Below are positions 10,865 through 18,400 of a stretch of 64,000 nt of DNA, piece by piece. The notes beneath the pieces are model-generated. The model did no database searches. It had not been told where the DNA came from and was given only the letters and a program-made list of their open reading frames with translations. Source of the stretch: Demequina soli (GTDB lineage Bacteria; Actinomycetota; Actinomycetes; Actinomycetales; Demequinaceae); contig NZ_BBLZ01000004.1 of assembly GCF_000971195.1 (NCBI RefSeq), forward strand, positions 62,001-126,000. The letters run 5' to 3'. Position 1 is the stretch's first letter. The number at the start of each line of letters is the position of its first letter. Position numbers and translations under genes: made by a program.

Positions 10865-12115
10865 CTACTCGGTCGGGGCCTCCGCCTCGGTGAACGCCGT
10901 CGCCAGCTCGGGCGCGACCACGTCGAGCTGCCACGCGCGGGCACCCCGGCTCGCGAGGAAGTCGCGGATCCACGCCTCGCCGCCGCCGGCGTACTCCCAG
11001 CAGGCGCGACGCATGGCGTCGGGCTGCAGGAGGTTCTCGGCGGGCACCTCGTGCCGCTCGACCAGGGTCGCGATCCGGTCGCGCGCGGCGCCCAGCCGCG
11101 CGAACGCCTCCGGACGCTTGTCCTTCCACACGCGCTGCTGCGGCGGGCCGTCGCCCTGGGGCGCACGGCGGGCCGGCAGCTGCTTCTCGGGCAGCGTCAT
11201 GGCCTCCTCGATGGCCTTGTACCACTGCGGAGCGCGGCGCTTGGTGCCCTTGGACTGGAACTCGCGGACGCCCAGCAGGGCGTCGAGCGACGCGGGCCTG
11301 GCCTGCGCGGCGGCCACGATCGCCTGGTCGCGCAGCACGCGGCCGGGGGAGATGTCGCGGCGGCGCGCCTCCTTGTCGCGCGCCTCCCACAGGGAGCGCA
11401 CGATCGCGAGGCCGCGCTGGTCGCGGACCATGTGCGACCCGGACGTGCGGCGCCACGGCTCCTCGCGGGGCTCCGGCGGGGGAGCGAGGCGGACCGCCTC
11501 GAACTCCTGCTCGGCCCACTCCAGCTTGCCGGCCGCCACGAGGTGGCCGGCAAGGCGCTCGCGGAGGTCGAGGAGCACCTCGACGTCGAGCGCGGCGTAC
11601 ACCAGCCAGTCGTGGGGGAGCGGTCGCGTCGACCAGTCCTGCGCCGAGTGCTCCTTCGCGAGCGCGAAGCCGAGCTCGCGCTCGACCACCGCGGCGAGAC
11701 CCACGCGCGGCCAGCCGAGCAGGCGTGCGCCCAGCTCGGTGTCGAACACCTTCGCGGGGCTCATGCCCAGCTCCCGCATGCCCGGCAGGTCCTGGCTCGC
11801 GGCGTGGAAGATCCACTCCGCGTCGCCGAGCGCCTCGCCGAAGCTCGACAGGTCGGGCAGCGCCGCCGTGTCGATGAGCGCGATCCCCGCGCCCTCGCGC
11901 TTGAACTGCGCGAGGTAGGTGCCCTGGCCGTAACGGAAGCCCGACGCCCGCTCGGCGTCGGCCGCGACCGGGCCGGTGCCGGCGGCGAAGGCCTCGCATG
12001 CGGCGGCGAGCGCCTCGGGGGTGTCGATGATCGGCGGGACGCCGCCCTCCGGCTCGGTCAGCGGGATGGGGGCGGGCGCATCGTCCTTGGTGGACGGGGC
12101 CGCGTTGTCGGTCAC
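10865..12115 (-). CDS. ribonuclease D-like 3'-5' exonuclease with HRDC domain
   Basis: A 416-residue DEDD-family exonuclease, likely involved in tRNA 3' end maturation. The DEDD exonuclease fold spans about 45-225: ADAERASGFRYGQGTYLAQF, IFHAASQDLPGM, DTELGARLLGWPR, and the fourth motif HDWLVYAALDVEVLLDLRE. An HRDC domain follows (WEARDKEARRRDISPGRVL, about 245-330). The GTG at 12115 overlaps the DUF3000 stop by four bases, making a two-gene operon found across actinobacteria. It ends just after dxs in tail-to-tail orientation. The first DEDD acidic residue pair is present as DAE. Confidence 0.9.
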   Translation of the reverse strand: MTDNAAPSTKDDAPAPIPLTEPEGGVPPIIDTPEALAAACEAFAAGTGPVAADAERASGFRYGQGTYLAQFKREGAGIALIDTAALPDLSSFGEALGDAEWIFHAASQDLPGMRELGMSPAKVFDTELGARLLGWPRVGLAAVVERELGFALAKEHSAQDWSTRPLPHDWLVYAALDVEVLLDLRERLAGHLVAAGKLEWAEQEFEAVRLAPPPEPREEPWRRTSGSHMVRDQRGLAIVRSLWEARDKEARRRDISPGRVLRDQAIVAAAQARPASLDALLGVREFQSKGTKRRAPQWYKAIEEAMTLPEKQLPARRAPQGDGPPQQRVWKDKRPEAFARLGAARDRIATLVERHEVPAENLLQPDAMRRACWEYAGGGEAWIRDFLASRGARAWQLDVVAPELATAFTEAEAPTE

Positions 12116-12666
12116 AGGGTCCTTCCCGGCGTCGTGCGCACCGCTCGGGGCGTCGGGGGGACGCCGGCGCAGGCCGCCAATAGATCCGTCCACGCCGCGA
12201 TGTGCGGGGCCAGATCGGTCGTGGTGGGCGTCCACGACGCCCGGAGCTCGATGCTGACCTCGTCAGGTCGGTCGGCCATCTCGCCGAACGATGTCGAGGT
12301 CACCTTGGTCACGGTACCGCCACGCGCGCGGTGAGGTGCGTGCGCGAGGGAGTCCGACAGCCAGGACCACGCGACGTCGCCCCACATGTCGTCGCGGCCG
12401 ACCTCGGGATCGGCCGTCGCCTTGACGAGGGCGACGATGCGCATCGTCCCCTCCCAGGCGTCCTGGCCGTCCGGGTCGTGCAGGATGACGAACCGGCCCG
12501 ACGCCTCCTCGCCCTCGACCTCCCCGTTGATCGCGGCCGCGTACGGCGCGATGCGATGGGGGGCCGGGACCTCGGTGAGGCGGACCGCCGGGTGGGTGGG
12601 GGCGTCGCGCAGCGACAGGAGCGCCTCGCGGAAGTCCGCGGGTGCGGATTCGAGGTCGCTGGCCAT
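12112..12666 (-). CDS. DUF3000 family protein
   Basis: A 184-residue soluble protein recognised as DUF3000 by its N-terminal DFREALLSLRDAPTHPAVRL, the EIPAPHRIAPYAAA-like segment, and the central WGDVAWSWLSDSLAHA and FGEMADRPDEVSIELRASW stretches. It is almost always encoded directly before an RNase D-like gene in actinobacteria, as here, which hints at a linked RNA-related role, but no activity is known. A perfect 16-bp palindrome (12433-12448) inside the gene joins one exact decamer copy with an overlapping near copy. Confidence 0.88.
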   Translation of the reverse strand: MASDLESAPADFREALLSLRDAPTHPAVRLTEVPAPHRIAPYAAAINGEVEGEEASGRFVILHDPDGQDAWEGTMRIVALVKATADPEVGRDDMWGDVAWSWLSDSLAHAPHRARGGTVTKVTSTSFGEMADRPDEVSIELRASWTPTTTDLAPHIAAWTDLLAACAGVPPTPRAVRTTPGRTL

Positions 12667-12725
12667 ATGCGGAGCCTAAGCCCGTGCCTGGTGGGACCGC
12701 GTACGCCACGCTTTGCGTGAGCGTC

Positions 12726-12731
12726 TAGGCT
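12726..12731 (+). promoter_or_regulatory. probable -10 element for gnd
   Basis: TAGGCT at 12726-12731 fits a -10 hexamer. It would give a leader of about 28 bases containing GAAGGAA, a fair ribosome-binding site before the ATG at 12765. No clear -35 is visible. Confidence 0.45.
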
Positions 12732-12764
12732 GACCCAGGTATCCCCGACACGAAGGAATGGACG

Positions 12765-14201
12765 ATGGCGCTCGCTCAGATCGGTGTGACCGGACTCGCG
12801 GTCATGGGCCGCAACCTGGCTCGTAACTTCGCACGCAACGGCTTCACGGTCGCGGTGCACAACCGTTCCGCGGAGAAGATGCACTCCCTGATCGCCGAGC
12901 ACGGCGACGAGGGCACGTTCATCGGCTCCGAGTCGCTCGAGGACTTCGTCGCCTCGCTGCAGAAGCCCCGCACCGTCGTCATCATGGTCCAGGCCGGCGG
13001 CCCGACCGACGCGGTCATCGACCAGCTCACCGGGCTGCTCGAGACCGGCGACATCATCGTCGACGCGGGCAACGCGCTGTACACCGACACCATGCGCCGC
13101 GAGAAGGACCTCGCCGCGAAGGGCCTCCACTTCGTGGGCTCCGGCGTGTCCGGTGGTGAGGAGGGCGCGCTCCTCGGCCCGTCGATCATGCCCGGCGGCC
13201 CCGCCGAGTCGTACGTGACGCTCGGCCCGATCCTCGAGAAGATCGCCGCGAAGGCGGAGGACGGCACGCCGTGCTGCGTGCACATCGGCCCCGACGGCGC
13301 CGGCCACTTCGTCAAGATGGTCCACAACGGCATCGAGTACGCCGACATGCAGCTCATCGGCGAGGCGTACGACCTGCTCCGCACGGGCCTTGAGCTCGAG
13401 CCCGCCGAGATCGCCGACATCTTCGCCGAGTGGAACCAGGGCGACCTGGAGTCCTTCCTCATCGAGATCACCGCCGAGGTGCTGCGTCAGAAGGACGCGA
13501 TCACCGGCAAGGCGCTCGTCGACGTCATCAAGGACGAGGCGGGCCAGAAGGGCACGGGCCGCTGGACCGTGAAGTCCGCGCTGGACCTCGGCGTGCCCGT
13601 CACGGGCATCGCGGAGGCCACGTTCGCGCGGGCCATCTCGTCGCAGGTGGCGCAGCGCGCCGCGGCGCGCGACGTGCTCACCGCGTCGACCGGCGACTTC
13701 CACATCAACAACCGCGAGGGCTTCATCGAGGACGTGCGCCTCGCGCTGTACGCCTCGAAGGTGGTCGCGTACGCGCAGGGCTTCGACCAGATCCGCGCGG
13801 CCTCGGAGGAGTTCGGCTGGGACATCACGCTCGGCGACATGGCGAAGATCTGGCGCGCCGGCTGCATCATCCGCGCCCGCTTCCTCGACCGCATCACCGA
13901 GGCGTTCTCGCGTGACGCCGACCTGCCGACCCTGCTCGTCGACCCGTACTTCGCGGACGCGGTCGCCGGCGGCGTGGGCGCGTGGCGCCGCGTCGTCGCG
14001 CAGGCGGCGCTGACCGGCGTGCCGGCCCCGGCGTTCGGCTCGTCGCTGTCGTACTACGACTCGCTGCGCGCGGAGCGCCTGCCCGCCGCCCTGATCCAGG
14101 GCCAGCGCGACTTCTTCGGCGCGCACACGTACAAGCGCACCGACCGCGAGGGCACCTTCCACACCCAGTGGTCGGGCGACCGCACCGAGATCTCCGCCTG
14201 A
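12765..14201 (+). CDS. gnd: NADP-dependent 6-phosphogluconate dehydrogenase, decarboxylating
   Basis: Oxidative pentose-phosphate enzyme (478 residues) converting 6-phosphogluconate to ribulose-5-phosphate and CO2 with NADPH formation. The N-terminal Rossmann motif is GVTGLAVMGRNLARNFARNG with NRS following strand two. The substrate motif SGVSGGEEGALLGPSIMPGG lies near 128, and the C-terminal helical domain carries KGTGRWTVKSALDLGVP and ending THWSG-like FHTQWSG. The length matches the long 6PGD class. It has its own promoter and is followed by a strong hairpin, so it is likely monocistronic. Confidence 0.97.
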   Translation: MALAQIGVTGLAVMGRNLARNFARNGFTVAVHNRSAEKMHSLIAEHGDEGTFIGSESLEDFVASLQKPRTVVIMVQAGGPTDAVIDQLTGLLETGDIIVDAGNALYTDTMRREKDLAAKGLHFVGSGVSGGEEGALLGPSIMPGGPAESYVTLGPILEKIAAKAEDGTPCCVHIGPDGAGHFVKMVHNGIEYADMQLIGEAYDLLRTGLELEPAEIADIFAEWNQGDLESFLIEITAEVLRQKDAITGKALVDVIKDEAGQKGTGRWTVKSALDLGVPVTGIAEATFARAISSQVAQRAAARDVLTASTGDFHINNREGFIEDVRLALYASKVVAYAQGFDQIRAASEEFGWDITLGDMAKIWRAGCIIRARFLDRITEAFSRDADLPTLLVDPYFADAVAGGVGAWRRVVAQAALTGVPAPAFGSSLSYYDSLRAERLPAALIQGQRDFFGAHTYKRTDREGTFHTQWSGDRTEISA

Positions 14202-14219
14202 TCATTCGGACGGGACGAT

Positions 14220-14253
14220 GCGAGGCGCGCCGGGGATCCCCGGCGCGCCTCGC
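14220..14253 (+). terminator. 34-bp perfect palindrome after gnd
   Basis: Two 17-base arms (beginning GCGAGGCGCGCC) form a perfect palindrome 19 bases after the gnd stop. It would fold into a very stable hairpin, probably an intrinsic terminator with only a short T run. The left arm overlaps the last three bases of a GGACGATGCG copy at 14213-14222. Confidence 0.7.
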
Positions 14254-14269
14254 GCGTTCCTCGGGCCGA

Positions 14270-14283
14270 TAGCCTGGGCGCCG
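14270..14283 (+). promoter_or_regulatory. probable leaderless promoter for zapE
   Basis: TAGCCT at 14270-14275 is followed by GGGCGCC and then the GTG start at 14283. The seven-base spacing leaves no leader. The same arrangement precedes pabB, and shorter variants precede thpR and rarA. Confidence 0.6.
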
Positions 14284-15281
14284 TGAGCATCGAGCTGGTC
14301 GGGCGCAGGCCCGTGGTCGCCCCCGAGGACCTCATCGCCGGGCTCGTGCCGCCGCCGCACTTCGGCCAGGCCTCCTTCGAGACCTACCGACCTGACCCCA
14401 TGCACCCGTCACAGGCCGCGGCCCTGGCCGCGGTGCGCGCCTTCGCGTCGCCGCACCTCAAGCGGTTCCGGTCCCGCAAGGGCGCTGGCGTCGGGCTCTA
14501 CCTCGACGGAGGGTTCGGCGTCGGCAAGACCCACCTGCTGGCGTCGCTCGCGCACGCGCTCGGGCCCGACAAGGCGGTCTTCGGCACGTTCGTCGAGTAC
14601 ACCAACCTGGTCGGGGCGCTGGGGTTCATCGCCGCGCGCGAGGCGCTGTCGCAGTTCGCCGTGGTGTGCATCGACGAGTTCGAGCTGGACGACCCGGGCG
14701 ACACCCTCATCATGGCGCGGCTCATGCGCGAGCTCACCGACGCGGGCGTGTGCGTCGCCGCGACCTCGAACACGCTGCCCGATGCGCTCGGCGAGGGGCG
14801 GTTCGCCGCCGACGACTTCCAGCGTGAGATCCAGGCGGTCGCGCGCGTGTTCGACACGGTCCGGATCGACGGTCCCGACTACCGTCACCGCGGCGACCTG
14901 GACTTCCCGCCGCCCGCCTCGGACGCCGCGGTCGCCGCCATCGCGGCCGGTGCGCGTGGGGCGCTGGCCTCGTGGCCCGCGCTGCTGGCCGACCTCACGC
15001 AGGTCCACCCCTCGCGCTACGGCGCGTACGTCGACGGGGTCGGCGCCCTCGCGATCACCGACGTCGCGCCGCTCGACGACCAGAACCAGGCGCTGCGCGT
15101 GGTCGCGCTCGTGGACCGCCTGTACGACCGCGACGCGGCCGTCGCCGCCGCGGGGGTGCCGCTCACCGAGATCTTCACCCCCGAGATGATGCGCGGCGGC
15201 TACCGCAAGAAGTACCTGCGCGCGCTGTCGCGCCTCGCGGCAATGTCCCACGCCGCGATCGCTCACGCACGCCCCGTGTAG
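14283..15281 (+). CDS. zapE: ZapE/AFG1-like AAA+ ATPase
   Basis: A 332-residue P-loop ATPase of the AFG1/ZapE family, linked in other bacteria to the division ring. Walker A is GGFGVGKTHLL (about 77-87) and Walker B is VVCIDEFEL (about 126-134), followed by ATSNTLPD as sensor. The GTG start is preceded directly by a -10 element, so translation is probably leaderless. It stands alone between gnd and a small hypothetical gene. The family assignment is firm; the cell-division role is inferred from proteobacterial work. Confidence 0.88.
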   Translation: MSIELVGRRPVVAPEDLIAGLVPPPHFGQASFETYRPDPMHPSQAAALAAVRAFASPHLKRFRSRKGAGVGLYLDGGFGVGKTHLLASLAHALGPDKAVFGTFVEYTNLVGALGFIAAREALSQFAVVCIDEFELDDPGDTLIMARLMRELTDAGVCVAATSNTLPDALGEGRFAADDFQREIQAVARVFDTVRIDGPDYRHRGDLDFPPPASDAAVAAIAAGARGALASWPALLADLTQVHPSRYGAYVDGVGALAITDVAPLDDQNQALRVVALVDRLYDRDAAVAAAGVPLTEIFTPEMMRGGYRKKYLRALSRLAAMSHAAIAHARPV

Positions 15282-15289
15282 GCGCGCGC

Positions 15290-15316
15290 CGCATCGTCCC
15301 GGCCGCCGCATCGTCC
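15290..15316 (-). repeat. two tandem copies of the CGCATCGTCC decamer
   Basis: CGCATCGTCC occurs at 15290-15299 and again at 15307-15316, 17 bases apart in the same orientation, in the gap directly after zapE. The shared unit is longer than the decamer (GCCGCATCGTCCC). This is the only direct tandem pair in the window. Confidence 0.85.
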
Positions 15317-15381
15317 CCGCGCTCGCGCCGCCGCCCGACTGCTGGTAGACCGGAACGGGCGTCTCTTCTTGGGGGTGTGCG

Positions 15382-15564
15382 ATGGCGAGCAGCACGGGGG
15401 CCGCGGCCGGCGGCGGCGGGTACTTCCTGGCGATGGTCGGCTCGGCGGTGTGGTTCTGGCAGCAGGCGGACGGGTTCTGGGAGCACGTCGGGGCGCTGCT
15501 GCAGGCGCTGGTGTGGCCGGCGTTCCTCATCTACGACCTGTTCCAGTTCCTCAACGCGACCTGA
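15382..15564 (+). CDS. hypothetical 60-residue membrane protein
   Basis: The short reading frame starts with a Gly/Ala-rich stretch and continues with two hydrophobic segments: YFLAMVGSAVWFWQ and ALLQALVWPAFLIYDLFQFL. TAGACC at about 15350 could be a -10, and a G-rich GGGGGTG run precedes the ATG. It belongs to no family I recognise. The hydrophobic pattern, start context and position between two real genes support it as a true small gene, perhaps with a membrane-anchored role. Confidence 0.55.
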   Translation: MASSTGAAAGGGGYFLAMVGSAVWFWQQADGFWEHVGALLQALVWPAFLIYDLFQFLNAT

Positions 15565-15576
15565 GGGGCGTGGGTC

Positions 15577-16194
15577 ATGGGACGCATCAGCATCGACCTG
15601 TTCACGACGCTCGACGGCGTCGCGCAGGCGCCGGGGGCGCCCGAGGAGGACCCGTCGAGCGGGTTCGAGTTCGGGGGATGGCAGGCGCCGCTCCAGGATC
15701 CGCTGGTGGGCGAGCGCGTGCTCGCGGGGATCCTCGAGATGGATGCGCTGCTGCTCGGGCGGCGCACCTACGACATCTTCGCCGCCTATTGGCCGTTCCA
15801 TCTCGACGGGCCTCCCGGCCCGATCGGGCGGAGGTTCGCGGAGGTGCCCAAGTATGTGGCGTCGCGTGGGCCGCTGGAGCTGTCGTGGGAGGGGTCCTCG
15901 TTGCTCGGGAGCGACCTCGTGGCGGAGGTCGGCGCCCTGCGCGAGCGGCACGAGGACGTGCATGTGATCGGGAGCATCGGCCTGGTGCAGACGCTGCTCG
16001 CGCACGATCTGTTCGACGTGCTCAACCTCTGGATGCATCCCGTGGTGCTGGGGCAGGGCAGGAAGGTGTTCCCCGACGGTGCGCACCCGGAGCGGCTGCG
16101 GCTGCTGTCGCCTGCCGAGACGGGGGAGCGGGGCGTGGTCGCGCTGCGCTACGGGCCCACCGGCGAGCGGCCCGGGGCCGGGGTGATGGGGTAG
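15577..16194 (+). CDS. dihydrofolate reductase-like (RibD C-terminal domain) protein
   Basis: A 205-residue member of the RibD_C/DHFR fold family. Diagnostic features are the N-terminal ISIDLFTTLDGVAQAPG, the ILEMDALLLGRRTYDIFAAYWP segment, and the late DVHVIGSIGLVQTLLAHDLFDVLNLWMHPVVLG-type region typical of YyaP/YwjB-like proteins. Such proteins probably reduce a pterin- or pyrimidine-like substrate with NADPH; the substrate is unknown. It follows the 60-residue gene by only 12 bp and may share its transcript. Confidence 0.85.
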   Translation: MGRISIDLFTTLDGVAQAPGAPEEDPSSGFEFGGWQAPLQDPLVGERVLAGILEMDALLLGRRTYDIFAAYWPFHLDGPPGPIGRRFAEVPKYVASRGPLELSWEGSSLLGSDLVAEVGALRERHEDVHVIGSIGLVQTLLAHDLFDVLNLWMHPVVLGQGRKVFPDGAHPERLRLLSPAETGERGVVALRYGPTGERPGAGVMG

Positions 16195-16218
16195 GGGGTC
16201 CGGCTTGTCGGCGGCGCC

Positions 16219-16248
16219 GGACGTGGACGTGGACGTGGACGTGGACGT
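16219..16248 (+). repeat. hexamer microsatellite (GGACGT)x5
   Basis: Five uninterrupted copies of GGACGT lie 24 bases after the stop of the RibD-like gene, in a stretch (16195-16377) without a supported gene. A reading frame through it would encode an Asp-Val repeat, but nothing else supports coding. Confidence 0.8.
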
Positions 16249-16377
16249 GCGCGGGGTCGGCGGGTGTGCGTGCATCGACCTCGTGGGCGCGGGGTCGGGG
16301 CGGCGCACCCCCGCCGGATCCTGGTGCGACGGGGTGTCCAAGGGAGCAATTCGTCAATGCACACTCGTGAAGCGACC

Positions 16378-16671
16378 TCAGTCTCGCGCTTGGTTCGGGC
16401 GGCCGAGAATGTCATCGAGGCGCCGCGCGTAGTCGGCGCCTGCGAGCCCCGCGCCGACGCACAGGTCGCGCCAATCCAGCAGTGCGAGTGACATCGCGTC
16501 CTCTAGCCAATCCATGCGCCCGTTGGCGGTGATGAGCACTGCGGCGTGAACCCGCTCAAGATCGACCTGCAGTGGCGGGTTGAGCAAGCCGAGCCGCGCG
16601 ATTACCTCCGGCGCTGCCGAATCGAAGTCCTGCACCGCGCGCGCGGCGACGCGGCGGGTGACGTTCTCCAT
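16378..16671 (-). CDS. hypothetical protein
   Basis: About 97 residues from the ATG at 16671 (an in-frame ATG at 16683 is an alternative start). The sequence is rich in Ala, Leu and Asp with charged helices: DFDSAAPEVIARLGLLNPPL, then MDWLEDAMSLALLDWRDL and DYARRLDDILGRP. No signal peptide or membrane segment is present. The local base composition is less GC-extreme than its neighbours, and the gene stands alone beside a 13E12-type nuclease, suggesting acquired DNA. The acidic, helical, small format would fit an immunity- or antitoxin-like protein, but no motif proves that. Confidence 0.5.
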   Translation of the reverse strand: MENVTRRVAARAVQDFDSAAPEVIARLGLLNPPLQVDLERVHAAVLITANGRMDWLEDAMSLALLDWRDLCVGAGLAGADYARRLDDILGRPNQARD

Positions 16672-16829
16672 GGTCACGAGCATTCCACGGCCCGACAAAT
16701 CATCAGAGCGTCGGCACGCTGAGACGAGCACCGCCCACCGGACGCCCTGGGCGCGGCGGGTGCGCGTGCCACGGTGACGGTGAAGGGAGCTTCTCTGTGC
16801 CCGTACGCCGGTCGACCCTCATGGCGCTG

Positions 16830-16866
16830 ATGTCCACAGGCTGGTAGCCATGCCGACTTATCCACA
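16830..16866. promoter_or_regulatory. two DnaA-box-like sequences
   Basis: TTATCCACA at 16858-16866 matches the classical DnaA box exactly. ATGTCCACA at 16830-16838 differs at one position from TTGTCCACA. Both lie in the same orientation in the gap before the HNH nuclease gene. Whether DnaA binds here is unknown; no other origin features are seen. Confidence 0.45.
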
Positions 16867-16920
16867 TACCAGGGATGATGCCTCGGAGTGAGTGTCAGAC
16901 CCCTCTGTTTGACTGGTCTC

Positions 16921-18309
16921 ATGACGATCTCCTTGACTCGGATCACGCAGGCGCTGGCGGCGCTGCGTGGGTACGAGTCGCGCCTGGTCGTGAGCCTCAC
17001 TGGCGCCGAGCTGGTCGCGTTGCAGGACGCGGTGGCCAAGTTGATGCGGCTGGTGGAGGTCCTCGCGGCGATCGTCGCGGCCGAGGTCAAGCGACGCTCG
17101 GACGAGGACCACGCCAAGGGCGGAGGGCTCGCAAGGCGGCAGGGGCACGCGAACGCGCAGTCGATGGTGGCCAAGTCCACCGGCGGGTCCTCGGCGCAGG
17201 CCAACGACCTCATCCACTCCGGCGGCCTCTTCGGCGAAGGTGAGGGTGAGGACGAGGGGTCGGACGACCCCGAGGGCGGCGGCGACACCAACTCCGGCGC
17301 GGGCGGTTCGGGCGAGGGCGGGTCCGATGGAAAGGCGCGGGGGCGTGCGCCGCGCTATCGGCATGTGGCGGCGGCCTTCGAGTCCGGGGAGATCTCGGCG
17401 GCGAAGGCGGCCCTGCTGCGTCGCACGTTGGACCGCATCGACGGCGGCGACGACGGTATCGAGAGACGCATCGTGGCCCGCGCGATCCGGCTGTCGTTGG
17501 CGGACCTGAAGAAGGTCTGCGAGCAGGTCGTCGCCCTGTGGGACGCTGGCAAGACCAAGGAGGCCGAGAAGCGTCGGCGCGACGCACGCTTCCTGAGCCT
17601 CAGCGAGGGTGCGGACGGGATGACGACCCTCTACGGAAAGCTCGACCCCGAGTCCGCGGCCGTGATCGCGACCTACCTCGACGCGCAGGTCAGGGCCGGC
17701 CTCCGCACCCGGCAGGAGATGAGGCTGGGCAAGGCCGAACCGGGCGAGGCCGGACGGCTCCGCGTCGATGCCCTCGTCGAGCTGGCCCGCCACGGCATGC
17801 GGTGCGACCAGCCCGGCTCGGGCGTGTCGACCGAGGTGGTGATCCGTATCGGCTACGAGGACCTCAAGAAGGGGCTGGGCCTGGGCGAGTGCGACGCGAT
17901 CAGCACGCCCCTGTCGGGCGGAGCGCTGCGCCGCCTGGCGGTAGATGCCAAGCTGCTGCCTATCGTGCTGGGCTCGAGGTCCCAGCCGCTGGATGTGGGC
18001 TACGCCGTGCGCTCGTTCACCCCGGGGCAACGCCATGCGTTGGCCGAACGCGACGGCGGCTGCGCCTTCTGCCACCGCCCCGTCGCGTGGTGCAACGCCC
18101 ACCACATCGACTGGTGGGCCAGGGACCTCGGCCCGACCGACCTGTCCAACGGAGTGCTCCTCTGTGTGACGTGCCACCACCGGATCCATGACGATGGCTG
18201 GCAGGTCAAGGCCACCGCGACCGAGGTGTGGTTCATCCCTCCCGCATCCGTCGACCCCGAACGCACGCCACGACAAGGCGGGAAGGCCGCGCTCCATGTC
18301 CCCCTGTGA
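16921..18309 (+). CDS. DUF222 domain-containing HNH endonuclease (13E12 repeat family)
   Basis: A 462-residue actinobacterial protein with an N-terminal DUF222 helical region (LTRITQALAALRGYESRLVV onward to about 330) and a C-terminal HNH domain: ERDGGCAFCHRPVAWCNAHH followed by DLSNGVLLCVTCHHRIHD. The two CxxC pairs and the His-His-His set are intact, so metal binding and nuclease activity look possible. A Gly/Asp/Ser-rich insert (about 95-140) separates the DUF222 parts. I favour the ATG at 16921; a GTG at 16888 is possible. Such genes occur in many dispersed copies in actinobacteria and may be selfish elements. Confidence 0.88.
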   Translation: MTISLTRITQALAALRGYESRLVVSLTGAELVALQDAVAKLMRLVEVLAAIVAAEVKRRSDEDHAKGGGLARRQGHANAQSMVAKSTGGSSAQANDLIHSGGLFGEGEGEDEGSDDPEGGGDTNSGAGGSGEGGSDGKARGRAPRYRHVAAAFESGEISAAKAALLRRTLDRIDGGDDGIERRIVARAIRLSLADLKKVCEQVVALWDAGKTKEAEKRRRDARFLSLSEGADGMTTLYGKLDPESAAVIATYLDAQVRAGLRTRQEMRLGKAEPGEAGRLRVDALVELARHGMRCDQPGSGVSTEVVIRIGYEDLKKGLGLGECDAISTPLSGGALRRLAVDAKLLPIVLGSRSQPLDVGYAVRSFTPGQRHALAERDGGCAFCHRPVAWCNAHHIDWWARDLGPTDLSNGVLLCVTCHHRIHDDGWQVKATATEVWFIPPASVDPERTPRQGGKAALHVPL

Positions 18310-18400
18310 TCGCCCCGCCCCCACGGCGCCAACCCGGCCACACCGGAGGCGCCGCACCGGCACGCCCGGCCGCCGTCACACCGGCGCGGACACGGCAGGA

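Noticed and set aside
16205-16491. Short plus-strand frames through the (GGACGT)n repeat
   Set aside because: Asp-Val repeat followed by random sequence, no good start context; overlaps the better-supported minus-strand gene.
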